From contig CM067068.1 of assembly GCA_033980235.1 (NCBI GenBank), positions 450,001 through 514,000 on the forward strand: a stretch of DNA of 64,000 nucleotides. The letters are read 5' to 3'. The number at the start of each line of letters is the position of its first letter. Positions within the stretch are counted from its first letter, which is position 1. Below the pieces are notes generated by a model. The model had not been told where the DNA came from and ran no database searches. It saw only the letters and a program-made list of their open reading frames with translations. Origin of the DNA: Diadema setosum (Eukaryota > Echinodermata > Echinoidea > Diadematoida > Diadematidae). The translations under genes were made by a program, and so were the position numbers. Of this stretch, positions 33,443 to 44,700 are shown in pieces.

Positions 33443-33640
33443 CTGTAAAACATGATATATTCGCGGCATGAATTTTTCACGAATTGGAGCCGACGGCCTT
33501 TTTTGCGGCATGAAATTTTCGCGAACTGCCACTGGCATTCAATGCATATAGTGTAGACAAGAACTTTCGCGTGCATTTTAATTTCGCGAATCTTGGCGCT
33601 CGCGAAATTAAAATGCACGCGAACATTTCTCGTTTTACAG
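33443..33640. mobile_element. CTGTAAAACNNGA MITE
   Basis: CTGTAAAACATGATATATTC and GAACATTTCTCGTTTTACAG ends with TA on both sides (33441-33442, 33641-33642). In reverse orientation it matches 46982-47179 and 57805-58012, sharing GGCATTCAATGCAT-like and CCGACGGCC phrases. Confidence 0.9.
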
Positions 33641-34079
33641 TACTCTACAGAGTAGATTTGGTGCAATATGGGTTATAACACCTCAAGTTATCATTGTTTA
33701 TGATTTCCACTGTAGGTCAATTTTTGCATTGTTCATGTACTGTATATGCCAAATATTTCGTGACGTTTTTATTTTTACGAGTTTCGTGAGTCAGGTGTTG
33801 GTCACAAAAATTAAAGACGTATGAGCGACGATTGTGTTTGAATGTTTCAAATTGTAGGTTTTTGTCAGAAAAACTGTTGCAACGACTATACTGTTTCGAG
33901 TTTGATTGCAACCATGACTGAACCATGATGAAACCTAAAAGTTGATACATTCACAAACGTTATCCATTCAGTTAGATACCCTCTTTACGTATCTATCAAT
34001 AATGAGAAGTTAAATAATTAAAATTCAATAAGGTTGTATGCTACAATTTGAATTCACTCATCTGTATCTGTAATCTAAA
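33641..34079. other. Non-genic, with a solitary MITE end
   Basis: TACTGTATATGCCAAATATT at about 33738 resembles the end of the element at 58167-59347; its partner was not found. Otherwise I see nothing. Confidence 0.4.
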
Positions 34080-34505
34080 TATGTGACCTGCTACGACAAA
34101 AGGATCCAAAAGTCTGAAAATGGCATGACATTATTCCATTACTCTTCTACTTTAATTTCATATATGGCACAACTCATAAAAGTACTCGGTTGCGGAGATA
34201 TCCATGATTTTATTAGTGCATATCAAGTGGTTGTGGAAATCAGAGTTTCGAGAAAAACGCCTTCAAAGTTTTCCTTCCAATGCTATCGTGATCAAGGGGA
34301 GTTGAGACAATATTCACCACTTAACAATTGATAGAAGGCATGCTCCTAGCGACCTCCACAATGTTCATTCAAGCTTAACGCCAGCGGTCTACACACGACC
34401 AATCGGTAATCAGGGTGCCACGCACTGACCAATAAGATCACTCCCTCATTGCAAGGGGCGGAGTGTAGCTGCGGCGCTAAATTCAAATCTTTGGACACGT
34501 CTCTG

Positions 34506-36338
34506 TGTCACATTGAAAATGCATTTCCAGGTTGTTTCATGTACATCACCTATCGGTCATTCAACTAGACAAACATGTTTACGGGTAGGGATAACGAGAC
34601 AAAGGGTGCGAGTGAGGGAGCGAGAGAGAAAGCGAGAGCGAGAGAGAGAAAGTGATAAGACAGGTGTAAATGTTTTACAAGTAGCGCCATCGATGACCGA
34701 GAGGAGTTCATTTATTTTTGCATGTCAATTAATGTAGAAAGAAAAGACAGGAAATAGCTCCAGTTCCGGGAGAGTGCTGTATAGGTGTTTTCGTTCAAGT
34801 CCTTTTAGTTGTATCAAATATTCCAAATGCCTCGAAAAGGAGTGTCGTAGTCGAGTAGCAATTTAACAGTAGAGTTGGATCTTTTCGGGGCAGACACCAT
34901 TTTGATTTCACCGAGAGAACATTGAGTTAGCTCCGTGATGGCAGGAAACCAACCTGCCACACTCAGGCGCCAGTTGGCAAGATAATTTTGTGTCTAAGCC
35001 CAATTTCGTTTGCGGCCAGGAGCCGTCCGTCCACCTTCCCGTCAGCCTGTGTACTGGCTGATTAGAGTTCAGATTTTGTTTGCTGCCAGAAGGCGTATTC
35101 CAACAGCCTTTGCAGCCTTCCAGTAGCCAAGAAGAAGAGGCATTTTGGTTATATTACACCGGTCATTGGTAAGTTAAATTGCGATTTGATTTCTGCTTTG
35201 TCGTGTAAAAGGATGTGAATGTGTTTCAGGGCACCACATATAGCCCCGGAGAACCCCGTGAATAAGTGATAAAGTATATTATAAACGATGCGGTGATGTT
35301 TGATAAGCTATGCACGGTTATATTTCCAATGTTTGAAACATTTCATTATGTGAATTTTTGTATGTTAATTGGATAATAATGCAGTTCGTAAATTGTCACT
35401 GTGATGTCAGGATTTTAAGCTGATAATCTTTGTGTGTGTGTGATTAGAACACACCCCACTGGTATATGTTGCATTTAAATGATTTTGTAGATGGCGCCGA
35501 GACCGAGGACGAGCCTACTCCCAGGCCGACGCATTCGCAGCAGAGCGACTGGGTCCGCCCCTCGCTAGGGAGGACTTTGGACGCCAAAGAATACGGAACG
35601 CGGGTCCCTCGCGACACTTTGGAGCTGGAACAGCAACCTCGCATATAAGGACGCTCCACCCACGAATCAGTTCATGTTCTGGAAGCGAACAGTTTGACAA
35701 TTAATGTGACTCTGGGGACAACGCAGGTGAGCGATGAACCTGGCGGGTGCATGACACCCTGTAGATATGATTGGTTACGACGTGGAAGTGTCGCTGAAGT
35801 AGAGAGATGAAGGTCATGTTAAATTGGTAAAAAGATGAAAATAATGTGCACATAATTCGAAGATTGGTATTTATATACTTCATGATAATTGCGGGTTAGC
35901 ACAGAACCCGGATGTAAACGGAAGCAGTGTAATTGAAGACAAGTGTTTTAACCGCGGTAAACCGTCGTGCGTGCAGGCTGGTCATCTCCGGATCAGCACT
36001 ACGGTGGTGTGAACCAAATAGTGTTGCGCTTGATAGCAGATAGTGTATTGTCAGGGATAACGAATTGATAGTGAAGCTGGTATAATTATTCTGAACAAGT
36101 GTCAAGCCAAAATTACAGGTGGAACCGGACCAAGACAGGGTCCCGTTCACATGGTTGTCGAATATAAGAGTATTGCAATTAAATTTATCTCACTAAGAAT
36201 TTTGATTTTGCATTTTATGTTGGTCACAACTCCTTGATTTCAGTCCTGTAAATATTCCACAAATGCTTATATTAAATTGTACATTGAAGTGAATGGCACG
36301 AGTGTGATTGAGCATTATTTGAGTCCGCCCATGTGACA
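34506..36338 (+). repeat. 5' LTR of the Gmr1-like element
   Basis: 1833 bp, unusually long for a Ty3/gypsy LTR. A TATAAGG box at 35644-35650 is a candidate core promoter. A GA-rich stretch (about 34610-34655) lies near the start. Small open frames inside the LTR recur identically in the other LTR and are not separate genes. Confidence 0.95.
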
Positions 36339-36343
36339 TTTTC

Positions 36344-36361
36344 TGGGGGCTTGTCCGGGAG
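36344..36361 (+). other. Primer-binding site, tRNA-Pro type
   Basis: TGGGGGCTTGTCCGGGAG starts five bases after the LTR. It is complementary to the 3' end of animal tRNA-Pro, with a G-U-tolerable change at the C/T position and a mismatch at the last base. Retroviruses such as murine leukaemia virus use the same primer tRNA. Confidence 0.8.
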
Positions 36362-36568
36362 TATAACTCGTGCCATTCGAAGTCACATGGGTATATAAAC
36401 GGAGAAAAAAGTGTAAAGAAAAAGGTTGAGGAAAACTTGTGATTTTTTTGTTTCCTCTACATTTGTATGTATGTACTATCCATAGGTGCACCGTTGTATA
36501 TTCATTGTGTACATGATCTGAACTGATCTGAATACATTCTGGTATTATAAGTGCTCAGGTAATTCGGA

Positions 36569-39500
36569 ATGGAGCTAGCTAAGTTAACTGAAATTGGAGA
36601 AAAGTTCGGATTCAGTGGAGAGGAGCTTAGGCAGTTTGTTACAGACGAGCAAAAGAGACTCAGAGAGGAAAGAGCGGACATGTTAGAGTTAAGGCGACAG
36701 GAAAGAGAAACAGCCGAGCTACAATTGGCGATAGCGCGAGAAAAGCAAACCAAAAGCGAATCAAGTTCTAATGGGTGCAAAGCTCGATCTCCACAATTGC
36801 CTCTATTTCACGAAGACAAAGATAACATAGATGCCTATCTACAGCGGTTCGAACGATATGCCAAAAATCAAAACTGGCCAACTACAGACTGGGCACTCAA
36901 CTTAAGCACACTGCTTACAGGTAAGGCTCTTGATGTCCACTCTAGATTGTCAAGTGCGGAATCCAATGATTATGACACTTTGAAACATGCACTCTTGAAA
37001 TCCTTTCAGCTCACTGCAGAAGGATTTCGCTCCAAGTTTTTTTCAGGCAAACCGACAACAGGAGAAACGGCATCCCAGTATGCAAACCGACTAGAGAACT
37101 ACTTGAACAGGTGGGTAAGCCTCTCTGGTATAGAGCACACTTTCGAGGAGCTGGCAGATCTACTCCTCCGGGAGCAGCTCATCAGTGGGTGTCATCGAGA
37201 GCTGGCCATCTTCCTAAAAGAACGGCAGCCCGAGACTTCGAAGGACGTGGTGAAACTAGCTGAGCAGTACTTAGACGCCAGAGGAGGCACCTTCAAACCA
37301 CCCCCACCGGCACAAAGGAACATCCAGACACACGTGGGACAGATGCCACGGGGCAACACCAGACCTGAAGGTAAAATCCCTCCAAATAACATTTCAGGAA
37401 ATAGGCCCCCGTCTCAACCCAAATGTTACAACTGCCACCAACACGGTCACCTTGCCCGTGATTGTACAAAACAGGGAACCAGAGGCAGAACGTGTTTCAT
37501 ATGCCACAAACCAGGTCACATTGCTAACTATTGTCCTTTCTCCCCCATGAAATCGGCAGGTCTAGTCCTCGCCCAGGATCCAGAGCAAGGAAACCCCCCT
37601 ACCTCGGAACACAGCCTGGCTTCATCGGAACCCGATAAGGTAGAACCAAATCCACATACTCCCTGTCAATGTCCAGCTTGCACTAACACAAAGGTCAAAA
37701 TTGAGGCTTCTTGTATGATGGTTCGAATGCCACTCAATGCCCCCAAACTAGAATCCACCACAGATCATATCCAATTCAAGTGTGGACACTCCTTGCCGTT
37801 GATGAGTGCAGCATGCACCAAAGAACATGTGGTCAGACAAATGCCAGTTACTAACGGACTAGTCAATAACAACCAAATTTCTGTTCTCAGAGACAGTGGC
37901 TGCAGCGGAGCTGTCATTAAACAAGATCTTGTCCAGCCAAACCAAATGACAGGTGAAGAAAGTACTTGCGTGCTGATTGACGGCACAGTGAAAACTCTCC
38001 CCGTCGCTAGAATAGATGTTGACACTCCCTTCTACGTAGGGAAAGTTAACGCATTGTGCATGAAAACTCCACTCTATGACCTGATTTTAGGTAACCTACC
38101 CGGAGTAAGAGAACCAGACAACCCAGATCCCGACTGGACGGCTACACCAATGCCTGTCGGCGCCGTACAGACGAGAGCCCAGGCTCAACGAGACGGTAAG
38201 CCATTTCGTCCCCTCAAAACCCCACACCCAATGGAAGACATCGTGACTCCAACAGCTCTCAAAGAGGCACAACAGAAGGATGAAACATTACACCGCCTGC
38301 GAGAACTCGCCGATACTCGTTCAGAGAAGGTAAGTCGCAATAACGGTCTCTCTTCCTTCTTTTACAAAGACGGAATGCTGTATCGCTCATTCCACTCTCC
38401 CCAAATGGACCCTGACACAACAATCACACAAGTGGTAGTACCAAAACAATACCGCAAACAGGTTATGCAAACAGCCCATGAAAACATACTCGGAGGGCAT
38501 CAAGGTACCAAAAAGACAACTGAAAAGATACTTACCAATTTCTTTTGGCCCGGTATGAACTCTGACATTACCAGGTACTGTAGATCGTGTGACGTCTGCC
38601 AACGTACACTATCAAAAGGTCGTGTAACCAAGGTCCCCCTCGGAAAGATGCCGCTCATCGAAGTCCCCTTCGAACGCATTGCTGTAGACATAGTTGGACC
38701 AATACACCCAATGACTGACCAGAAAAATAGGTACATACTTACCGTTATTGATGTTGCTACTAGGTACCCCGAGGCAATCCCACTCCCAAGCATCGAGACA
38801 GAAAGAGTTGCAGAAGCCCTAGTGAGCATCTTCACCAGAGTCGGAATCCCCAAGGAAATGCTGACCGATCAAGGGACTCAGTTCACATCTGATCTCATGA
38901 AAGAGGTAAGCAAATTACTCTCCATCAAACACTTCACTACATCCCCATATCACCCTGCCGCGAATGGACTAGTTGAGCGCTTCAATGGCACTCTAAAACA
39001 AATGTTGAAACGTATGTGCGCTGAAAACCCAAAAGACTGGGACAGGTACATTACTCCCCTTCTATTTGCAGTGAGAGAAGCACCACAAGAGAGCATGGGG
39101 TTCTCCCCGTTCGAGCTTCTTTACGGCCGGAAGGTACGCGGACCCCTCGACATCCTGAGAGAACTCTGGACAGGAGAAGCCGAAACAGGTGAGACCAAGT
39201 CTACTTACCACTATGTACTTGATCTCCGAAACAGGATCGACGAAACATGCCGCAACGCCCACACTCAACTTCAGAAATCAGCAAACAGGTATGCAAAATA
39301 CTACAATCAGAAGGCAAAACACAGGGAGCTACAAGTCGGAGACAAGGTACTCCTACTCCTACCAACTGACAGGAATAAGCTCCTTCTACAATGGAAGGGC
39401 CCCTTTGACGTGATCTCCAAAATCAGCTCCATGGACTACAGGATCGACCTCAACGGGAAACCAAAGGTGTTCCACATCAATCTTCTGAAAAAGTATCATG

Positions 39501-41050
39501 CTAGAAATGATATTCCCTCTATTTCAGATGCCGAAGCTGCTTGTACCGCCGTGATCGAATGCGAAGAGCAAAATGATGACGAGGAAGAAACGCAGCAACC
39601 ACTAACTAACACATCTCTCCTACAGCCTTTCCCATTTCAGGCGAAAGAGTCACTTGACGATGTCTCAATTAACTCAGCCCTTTCCTCCCCACAGAAAGAA
39701 CAGGTCAACGAACTCCTCAACGAGTACAAAGACGTCCTGTCTGATCTTCCCGGTCGAACCACGTTAGGCGAACACCACATCAAACTCAAAGGAAATGAAC
39801 ACCTGAAGAGTAAACCATATCCCATTCCCCACTCTCTTAGAGACACAGTCAGAGAAGAGGTAAAAACCATGCTATCGCTCGGAGTAATTGAGCCATCAGA
39901 AAGCCCCATTGCCTCCCCCATAGTACTGGTTAAAAAGCCCGATGGCAGCAACCGGTTTTGTGTAGACTTCAGAAAACTCAATAAAGTGACTGTATTTGAT
40001 GCTGAACCCATACCAGATCAAGATGAACTCTTCACAAAAGTCGCCCATGCAAAGTTCTTCACCAAAATAGATCTCAGCAAAGGATACTGGCAGGTACCCA
40101 TGGCAGCCGAATCCAAACCACTAACCGCTTTTCTTACCCCCGATGGTCTCTTTCAGTTCACAATGATGCCCTTCGGCTTAGTGAACGCTCCCGCCTCCTT
40201 CAGTCGACTGATGAGGAGACTGCTAGACCGACTCGGAGGAACGGTGAACTACATCGACGACATCCTCATCTATTCGACCACGTGGGAAGAACACCTACGT
40301 ACACTCACAGAACTTTTCAGACGACTACGAGCCGCAAAGCTCACTGCTAGACCAAGTAAGTGCTTCATCGGACAGACAAGCGTCGAATTCCTAGGACACG
40401 TGATCGATCACGGACAGGTAAGACCCCGCCCTGAAAAACTCAAAGCCATCCAAGAGGTAAGTCAGCCTCAGACCAAACGAGAGCTCAGATCCTTTCTAGG
40501 TATGGCGAACTACTACCGGAAGTTCATTCCGAACTACGCCGCCGTCGCCGCACCACTCACAGACAGGACCAGAAATGCTGAACCAAACAAGGTAAAATGG
40601 GAAACGAGCCAAGAGCAGGCCTTCACAACACTGAAGGAAAAACTCTCTAACCCCCCTATCCTTCATTTGCCAGATTTGTCACAGGACTTCATCCTCAGGA
40701 CAGACGCCTCCAACGTTGGACTAGGAGCAGTCCTCCTCCAAACACACCAAGACGAACGATTTCCAGTCTCCTACGCGAGCCGAAAACTGCTTCGACGAGA
40801 ACAAGCATACTCAACCATAGAACGTGAGTGCTTAGCTGTAGTTTGGGCAGTAAAGAAGTTCGAACCATACTTGTACGGCAGACAATTTGTGCTAGAAACA
40901 GACCACCACCCACTAGTGTACATGAACAAGGCTAGCCCTGCAAATGGGAGGCTAATGCGTTGGATTCTGGCTTTGCAACCCTACAGATTCCGTGTGGAAG
41001 CTATCCGCGGCAGCGAGAATGTTGGCGCAGACCTACTAAGCCGGCTGTAG
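36569..41050 (+). CDS. gag-pol: Gag-Pol polyprotein, integrase-first order
   Basis: 1493 residues, no frameshift or stop. A helical N-terminus (about 25-65) is followed by a capsid at about 75-236 whose second half (152-236) resembles a SCAN domain. Two CCHC knuckles lie at 286-299 and 309-322. The aspartic protease has DSG at 442-444 and an ILG block at about 506. The integrase has an HHCC finger (H637, H644, C674, C677), a core D707-D767-E803 with exactly 35 residues between the last two, and a GPY/F module near 942-975. The reverse transcriptase has D1168 and YIDD at 1228-1231. RNase H has D1379, E1420 and D1445 and ends ADLLSRL. Gag and Pol are made as one frame, so the Gag excess seen in frameshifting elements must come from something else, perhaps proteolysis alone. 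All key catalytic residues are present. Confidence 0.95.
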   Translation: MELAKLTEIGEKFGFSGEELRQFVTDEQKRLREERADMLELRRQERETAELQLAIAREKQTKSESSSNGCKARSPQLPLFHEDKDNIDAYLQRFERYAKNQNWPTTDWALNLSTLLTGKALDVHSRLSSAESNDYDTLKHALLKSFQLTAEGFRSKFFSGKPTTGETASQYANRLENYLNRWVSLSGIEHTFEELADLLLREQLISGCHRELAIFLKERQPETSKDVVKLAEQYLDARGGTFKPPPPAQRNIQTHVGQMPRGNTRPEGKIPPNNISGNRPPSQPKCYNCHQHGHLARDCTKQGTRGRTCFICHKPGHIANYCPFSPMKSAGLVLAQDPEQGNPPTSEHSLASSEPDKVEPNPHTPCQCPACTNTKVKIEASCMMVRMPLNAPKLESTTDHIQFKCGHSLPLMSAACTKEHVVRQMPVTNGLVNNNQISVLRDSGCSGAVIKQDLVQPNQMTGEESTCVLIDGTVKTLPVARIDVDTPFYVGKVNALCMKTPLYDLILGNLPGVREPDNPDPDWTATPMPVGAVQTRAQAQRDGKPFRPLKTPHPMEDIVTPTALKEAQQKDETLHRLRELADTRSEKVSRNNGLSSFFYKDGMLYRSFHSPQMDPDTTITQVVVPKQYRKQVMQTAHENILGGHQGTKKTTEKILTNFFWPGMNSDITRYCRSCDVCQRTLSKGRVTKVPLGKMPLIEVPFERIAVDIVGPIHPMTDQKNRYILTVIDVATRYPEAIPLPSIETERVAEALVSIFTRVGIPKEMLTDQGTQFTSDLMKEVSKLLSIKHFTTSPYHPAANGLVERFNGTLKQMLKRMCAENPKDWDRYITPLLFAVREAPQESMGFSPFELLYGRKVRGPLDILRELWTGEAETGETKSTYHYVLDLRNRIDETCRNAHTQLQKSANRYAKYYNQKAKHRELQVGDKVLLLLPTDRNKLLLQWKGPFDVISKISSMDYRIDLNGKPKVFHINLLKKYHARNDIPSISDAEAACTAVIECEEQNDDEEETQQPLTNTSLLQPFPFQAKESLDDVSINSALSSPQKEQVNELLNEYKDVLSDLPGRTTLGEHHIKLKGNEHLKSKPYPIPHSLRDTVREEVKTMLSLGVIEPSESPIASPIVLVKKPDGSNRFCVDFRKLNKVTVFDAEPIPDQDELFTKVAHAKFFTKIDLSKGYWQVPMAAESKPLTAFLTPDGLFQFTMMPFGLVNAPASFSRLMRRLLDRLGGTVNYIDDILIYSTTWEEHLRTLTELFRRLRAAKLTARPSKCFIGQTSVEFLGHVIDHGQVRPRPEKLKAIQEVSQPQTKRELRSFLGMANYYRKFIPNYAAVAAPLTDRTRNAEPNKVKWETSQEQAFTTLKEKLSNPPILHLPDLSQDFILRTDASNVGLGAVLLQTHQDERFPVSYASRKLLRREQAYSTIERECLAVVWAVKKFEPYLYGRQFVLETDHHPLVYMNKASPANGRLMRWILALQPYRFRVEAIRGSENVGADLLSRL

Positions 41051-41103
41051 AGAGAAAGATAGTGTTATAAGTAATTTCTTTTAATTATGAAATGCATTTT
41101 TCG

Positions 41104-41118
41104 AAAGGGGGAGTGAAA
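41104..41118 (+). other. Polypurine tract of the Gmr1-like element
   Basis: AAAGGGGGAGTGAAA immediately before the TGTCAC start of the 3' LTR is the expected primer for plus-strand synthesis. Only about 50 bases separate it from the polyprotein stop. Confidence 0.8.
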
Positions 41119-42951
41119 TGTCACATTGAAAATGCATTTCCAGGTTGTTTCATGTACATCACCTATCGGTCATTCAACTAGACAAACATGTTTACGGGTA
41201 GGGATAACGAGACAAAGGGTGCGAGTGAGGGAGCGAGAGAGAAAGCGAGAGCGAGAGAGAGAAAGTGATAAGACAGGTGTAAATGTTTTACAAGTAGCGC
41301 CATCGATGACCGAGAGGAGTTCATTTATTTTTGCATGTCAATTAATGTAGAAAGAAAAGACAGGAAATAGCTCCAGTTCCGGGAGAGTGCTGTATAGGTG
41401 TTTTCGTTCAAGTCCTTTTAGTTGTATCAAATATTCCAAATGCCTCGAAAAGGAGTGTCGTAGTCGAGTAGCAATTTAACAGTAGAGTTGGATCTTTTCG
41501 GGGCAGACACCATTTTGATTTCACCGAGAGAACATTGAGTTAGCTCCGTGATGGCAGGAAACCAACCTGCCACACTCAGGCGCCAGTTGGCAAGATAATT
41601 TTGTGTCTAAGCCCAATTTCGTTTGCGGCCAGGAGCCGTCCGTCCACCTTCCCGTCAGCCTGTGTACTGGCTGATTAGAGTTCAGATTTTGTTTGCTGCC
41701 AGAAGGCGTATTCCAACAGCCTTTGCAGCCTTCCAGTAGCCAAGAAGAAGAGGCATTTTGGTTATATTACACCGGTCATTGGTAAGTTAAATTGCGATTT
41801 GATTTCTGCTTTGTCGTGTAAAAGGATGTGAATGTGTTTCAGGGCACCACATATAGCCCCGGAGAACCCCGTGAATAAGTGATAAAGTATATTATAAACG
41901 ATGCGGTGATGTTTGATAAGCTATGCACGGTTATATTTCCAATGTTTGAAACATTTCATTATGTGAATTTTTGTATGTTAATTGGATAATAATGCAGTTC
42001 GTAAATTGTCACTGTGATGTCAGGATTTTAAGCTGATAATCTTTGTGTGTGTGTGATTAGAACACACCCCACTGGTATATGTTGCATTTAAATGATTTTG
42101 TAGATGGCGCCGAGACCGAGGACGAGCCTACTCCCAGGCCGACGCATTCGCAGCAGAGCGACTGGGTCCGCCCCTCGCTAGGGAGGACTTTGGACGCCAA
42201 AGAATACGGAACGCGGGTCCCTCGCGACACTTTGGAGCTGGAACAGCAACCTCGCATATAAGGACGCTCCACCCACGAATCAGTTCATGTTCTGGAAGCG
42301 AACAGTTTGACAATTAATGTGACTCTGGGGACAACGCAGGTGAGCGATGAACCTGGCGGGTGCATGACACCCTGTAGATATGATTGGTTACGACGTGGAA
42401 GTGTCGCTGAAGTAGAGAGATGAAGGTCATGTTAAATTGGTAAAAAGATGAAAATAATGTGCACATAATTCGAAGATTGGTATTTATATACTTCATGATA
42501 ATTGCGGGTTAGCACAGAACCCGGATGTAAACGGAAGCAGTGTAATTGAAGACAAGTGTTTTAACCGCGGTAAACCGTCGTGCGTGCAGGCTGGTCATCT
42601 CCGGATCAGCACTACGGTGGTGTGAACCAAATAGTGTTGCGCTTGATAGCAGATAGTGTATTGTCAGGGATAACGAATTGATAGTGAAGCTGGTATAATT
42701 ATTCTGAACAAGTGTCAAGCCAAAATTACAGGTGGAACCGGACCAAGACAGGGTCCCGTTCACATGGTTGTCGAATATAAGAGTATTGCAATTAAATTTA
42801 TCTCACTAAGAATTTTGATTTTGCATTTTATGTTGGTCACAACTCCTTGATTTCAGTCCTGTAAATATTCCACAAATGCTTATATTAAATTGTACATTGA
42901 AGTGAATGGCACGAGTGTGATTGAGCATTATTTGAGTCCGCCCATGTGACA
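41119..42951 (+). repeat. 3' LTR of the Gmr1-like element
   Basis: 1833 bp, same ends and same TATAAGG offset (42257) as the 5' LTR. It is followed by the CTCTG target copy. Confidence 0.95.
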
Positions 42952-43240
42952 CTCTGTTACATCGAAAGTCGGAATATCATGGCCCAGAAAAATGCCAATT
43001 TCTCGCCTTTCCTTTGATCATTTAGCTTCGAAATTTGGGCAGATGATAGACAAAACATTAGACTTCAAAATTATGCCAAAAACAAAAATCTGATTGTTTT
43101 GACCAGTTTTTATGATGTGACTTCAAACTCGATTTTTGTGGCTCGGCCATCAGCGACTTTAGGATCCTTTTGATGTAGCGGGTCACGTATTATCTCAGTT
43201 GACTTGCAATCAACAGTTAATAGTTTTTGTTCATGTAAGG

Positions 43241-44357
43241 CAGTCAGTCCGCAGCACCCGATAATTCGCTCATATTTATTCAACTCGTATGCAAGCCCGC
43301 TCTAGGCTTGCATACGTAATGAGCTGCGTAAGGGGATTTTGTCCTTGGGCTTTCGGCAACAAAAATACACCTTATGTTCACAAATTTGGTATCAAATTCA
43401 AGGAAAATATGTAAACTATCGTCACATGTTACTCAAATTATTGTAAATGAAAAATATCATCACGTAATTTGAGCTTGAAAAATGATGAAAAAAGTAATTC
43501 GTGCAGTACACGTTCAAGATGTCAAAAAAATATCAAATTCACCTTGCGTCTCAATGAAAATGCTGTATTTGGTAGTCCATCTCCTAATCTGTGTATCCAT
43601 GTAAATATCTTGACAATTTGTTGCTTAATCCGGTCAGGAACCAGTAAAATATACATCGATGTCAGTGCTGATCAGCTTGAAACCGTGTAATCTCAAGAGT
43701 AAGCTCTCTCATTGGACAGCGCTTGCATTCAGCGCTTGCATTACGTCATTACGCTGCTACATAACGGTTTCATGCCACTTGCGGTTTCTTGGCACGCGTG
43801 TAGTTCAAGCGCTGAATGCAAGCACTGTCCAATGAGAGAGCGCTTTCGCGCCACTGTACACTTTGTGTGGCGCATACTTCCGGCTTAGGAGTGAATTTTA
43901 CAGACATTTCAAAACGGAAAAACTAGTATGAATCATGCTTGCGTCTCCTTGACTCCAATATATGATGAGCATCTAAGTTTCCTTTCTACGAAAAAGCCAA
44001 AATCAGAAACAACAGTTTCTTAATCCGGTCAGGAACCAAAAAAGAAATTTAGACGACAAAATCTTCCGTGAAAAGCAGGTAAAATTTACGCAAATTCAAC
44101 TGATTATATAGTCATGATAAGATCCGATGCTATTTGCAAATTTAGTATCAAAATAAAGATCAAAGTCTGGAGAACAATTTACCGTGACTTGTAGCCATGA
44201 CAAATGTATACCCGCTACACTGTGAAAACCATAGCCCTATCAAAGTCTCGCAAAATCTCGCACGACAAGACACCTTTCAAACGCAAAGATCGTCAACGAG
44301 AGTGCTGAATAAATCTTGCCGGATCGGCTCATTAGCATACGTGCTGCGGACTGACTG
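43241..44357. mobile_element. 1.1-kb inverted-repeat element with TAAGG duplication
   Basis: Perfect 17-base ends CAGTCAGTCCGCAGCAC / GTGCTGCGGACTGACTG, flanked by TAAGG on both sides (43236-43240, 44358-44362). It contains the direct repeat AATCCGGTCAGGAACCA (about 43627 and 44013). A central hairpin with 30-odd-base arms (43703-43736 and 43806-43841) contains CTCTCTCATTGGACAG and its inverse. It is non-coding; a short GCAAGCCCGCTCTAGGCTTGC palindrome sits near 43291. Confidence 0.8.
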
Positions 44358-44700
44358 TAAGGACCTGTCGATCTCCTTGTTGAGTAAACCCAATTTTACC
44401 AGAGCGTGCTTATGTGCATTGTATATGCAGCTCATACTTTTCTCAAGTGTTCAGATACAATGAGAACCCAGAGGTACCTGTAATGAGAAAAGTCAGTGGG
44501 ATCTGATATCTCATTATAGTTGTACTACTGTATCTGTACGTACATTTTCATTTTTTGCACCCCATTTTGCGGTCTATAAACATCAAGTACTAAACAATTT
44601 ACTCTCTCTGAAATGTAAAATTCAAAGGAGGTTGAAGGGGTAACATCATATCTGACATTGCTCTTCTGCTTATGATGAGTGTACAATTTACAAGATCTCG

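Larger units (their letters stand above)
34506..42951 (+). mobile_element. Complete Gmr1-like Ty3/gypsy LTR retrotransposon
   Basis: 8446 bp. Two LTRs of exactly 1833 bp begin TGTCAC and end GTGACA (perfect short inverted repeats). The 5-bp target duplication CTCTG is at 34501-34505 and 42952-42956. It has a tRNA-Pro-type primer site, a purine tract before the 3' LTR, and one intact Gag-Pol frame in the order Gag, protease, integrase, reverse transcriptase, RNase H. The LTRs are identical wherever I compared them. Equal LTR length, the perfect duplication and the open frame together mark a very recent, possibly still mobile insertion. Integrase before reverse transcriptase is the Gmr1 arrangement, known from deuterostomes. 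Confidence 0.95.
34080..43190 (-). mobile_element. TATGTGACC(T)GCTAC element, split by the Gmr1-like retrotransposon
   Basis: The left half 34080-34505 and the right half 42957-43190 together match, in reverse, the intact copy at 54630-55348. Outer ends are TATGTGACCTGCTACGACAA and TGATGTAGCGGGTCACGTA. Shared internal phrases include GCGGAGATAT, GAGAAAAACGC/GAGAAAAGCGC, GACCAAT and GGGGCGGAG. Everything between the halves is the LTR element plus its target duplication. It is non-coding, about 0.66 kb without the insertion. Confidence 0.8.

Noticed and set aside
35444..36150. Four small open frames in the 5' LTR, repeated at 42057-42763
   Set aside because: They are identical because the LTRs are duplicates. 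They show no protein-like composition or homology, and no known gypsy LTR gene matches.
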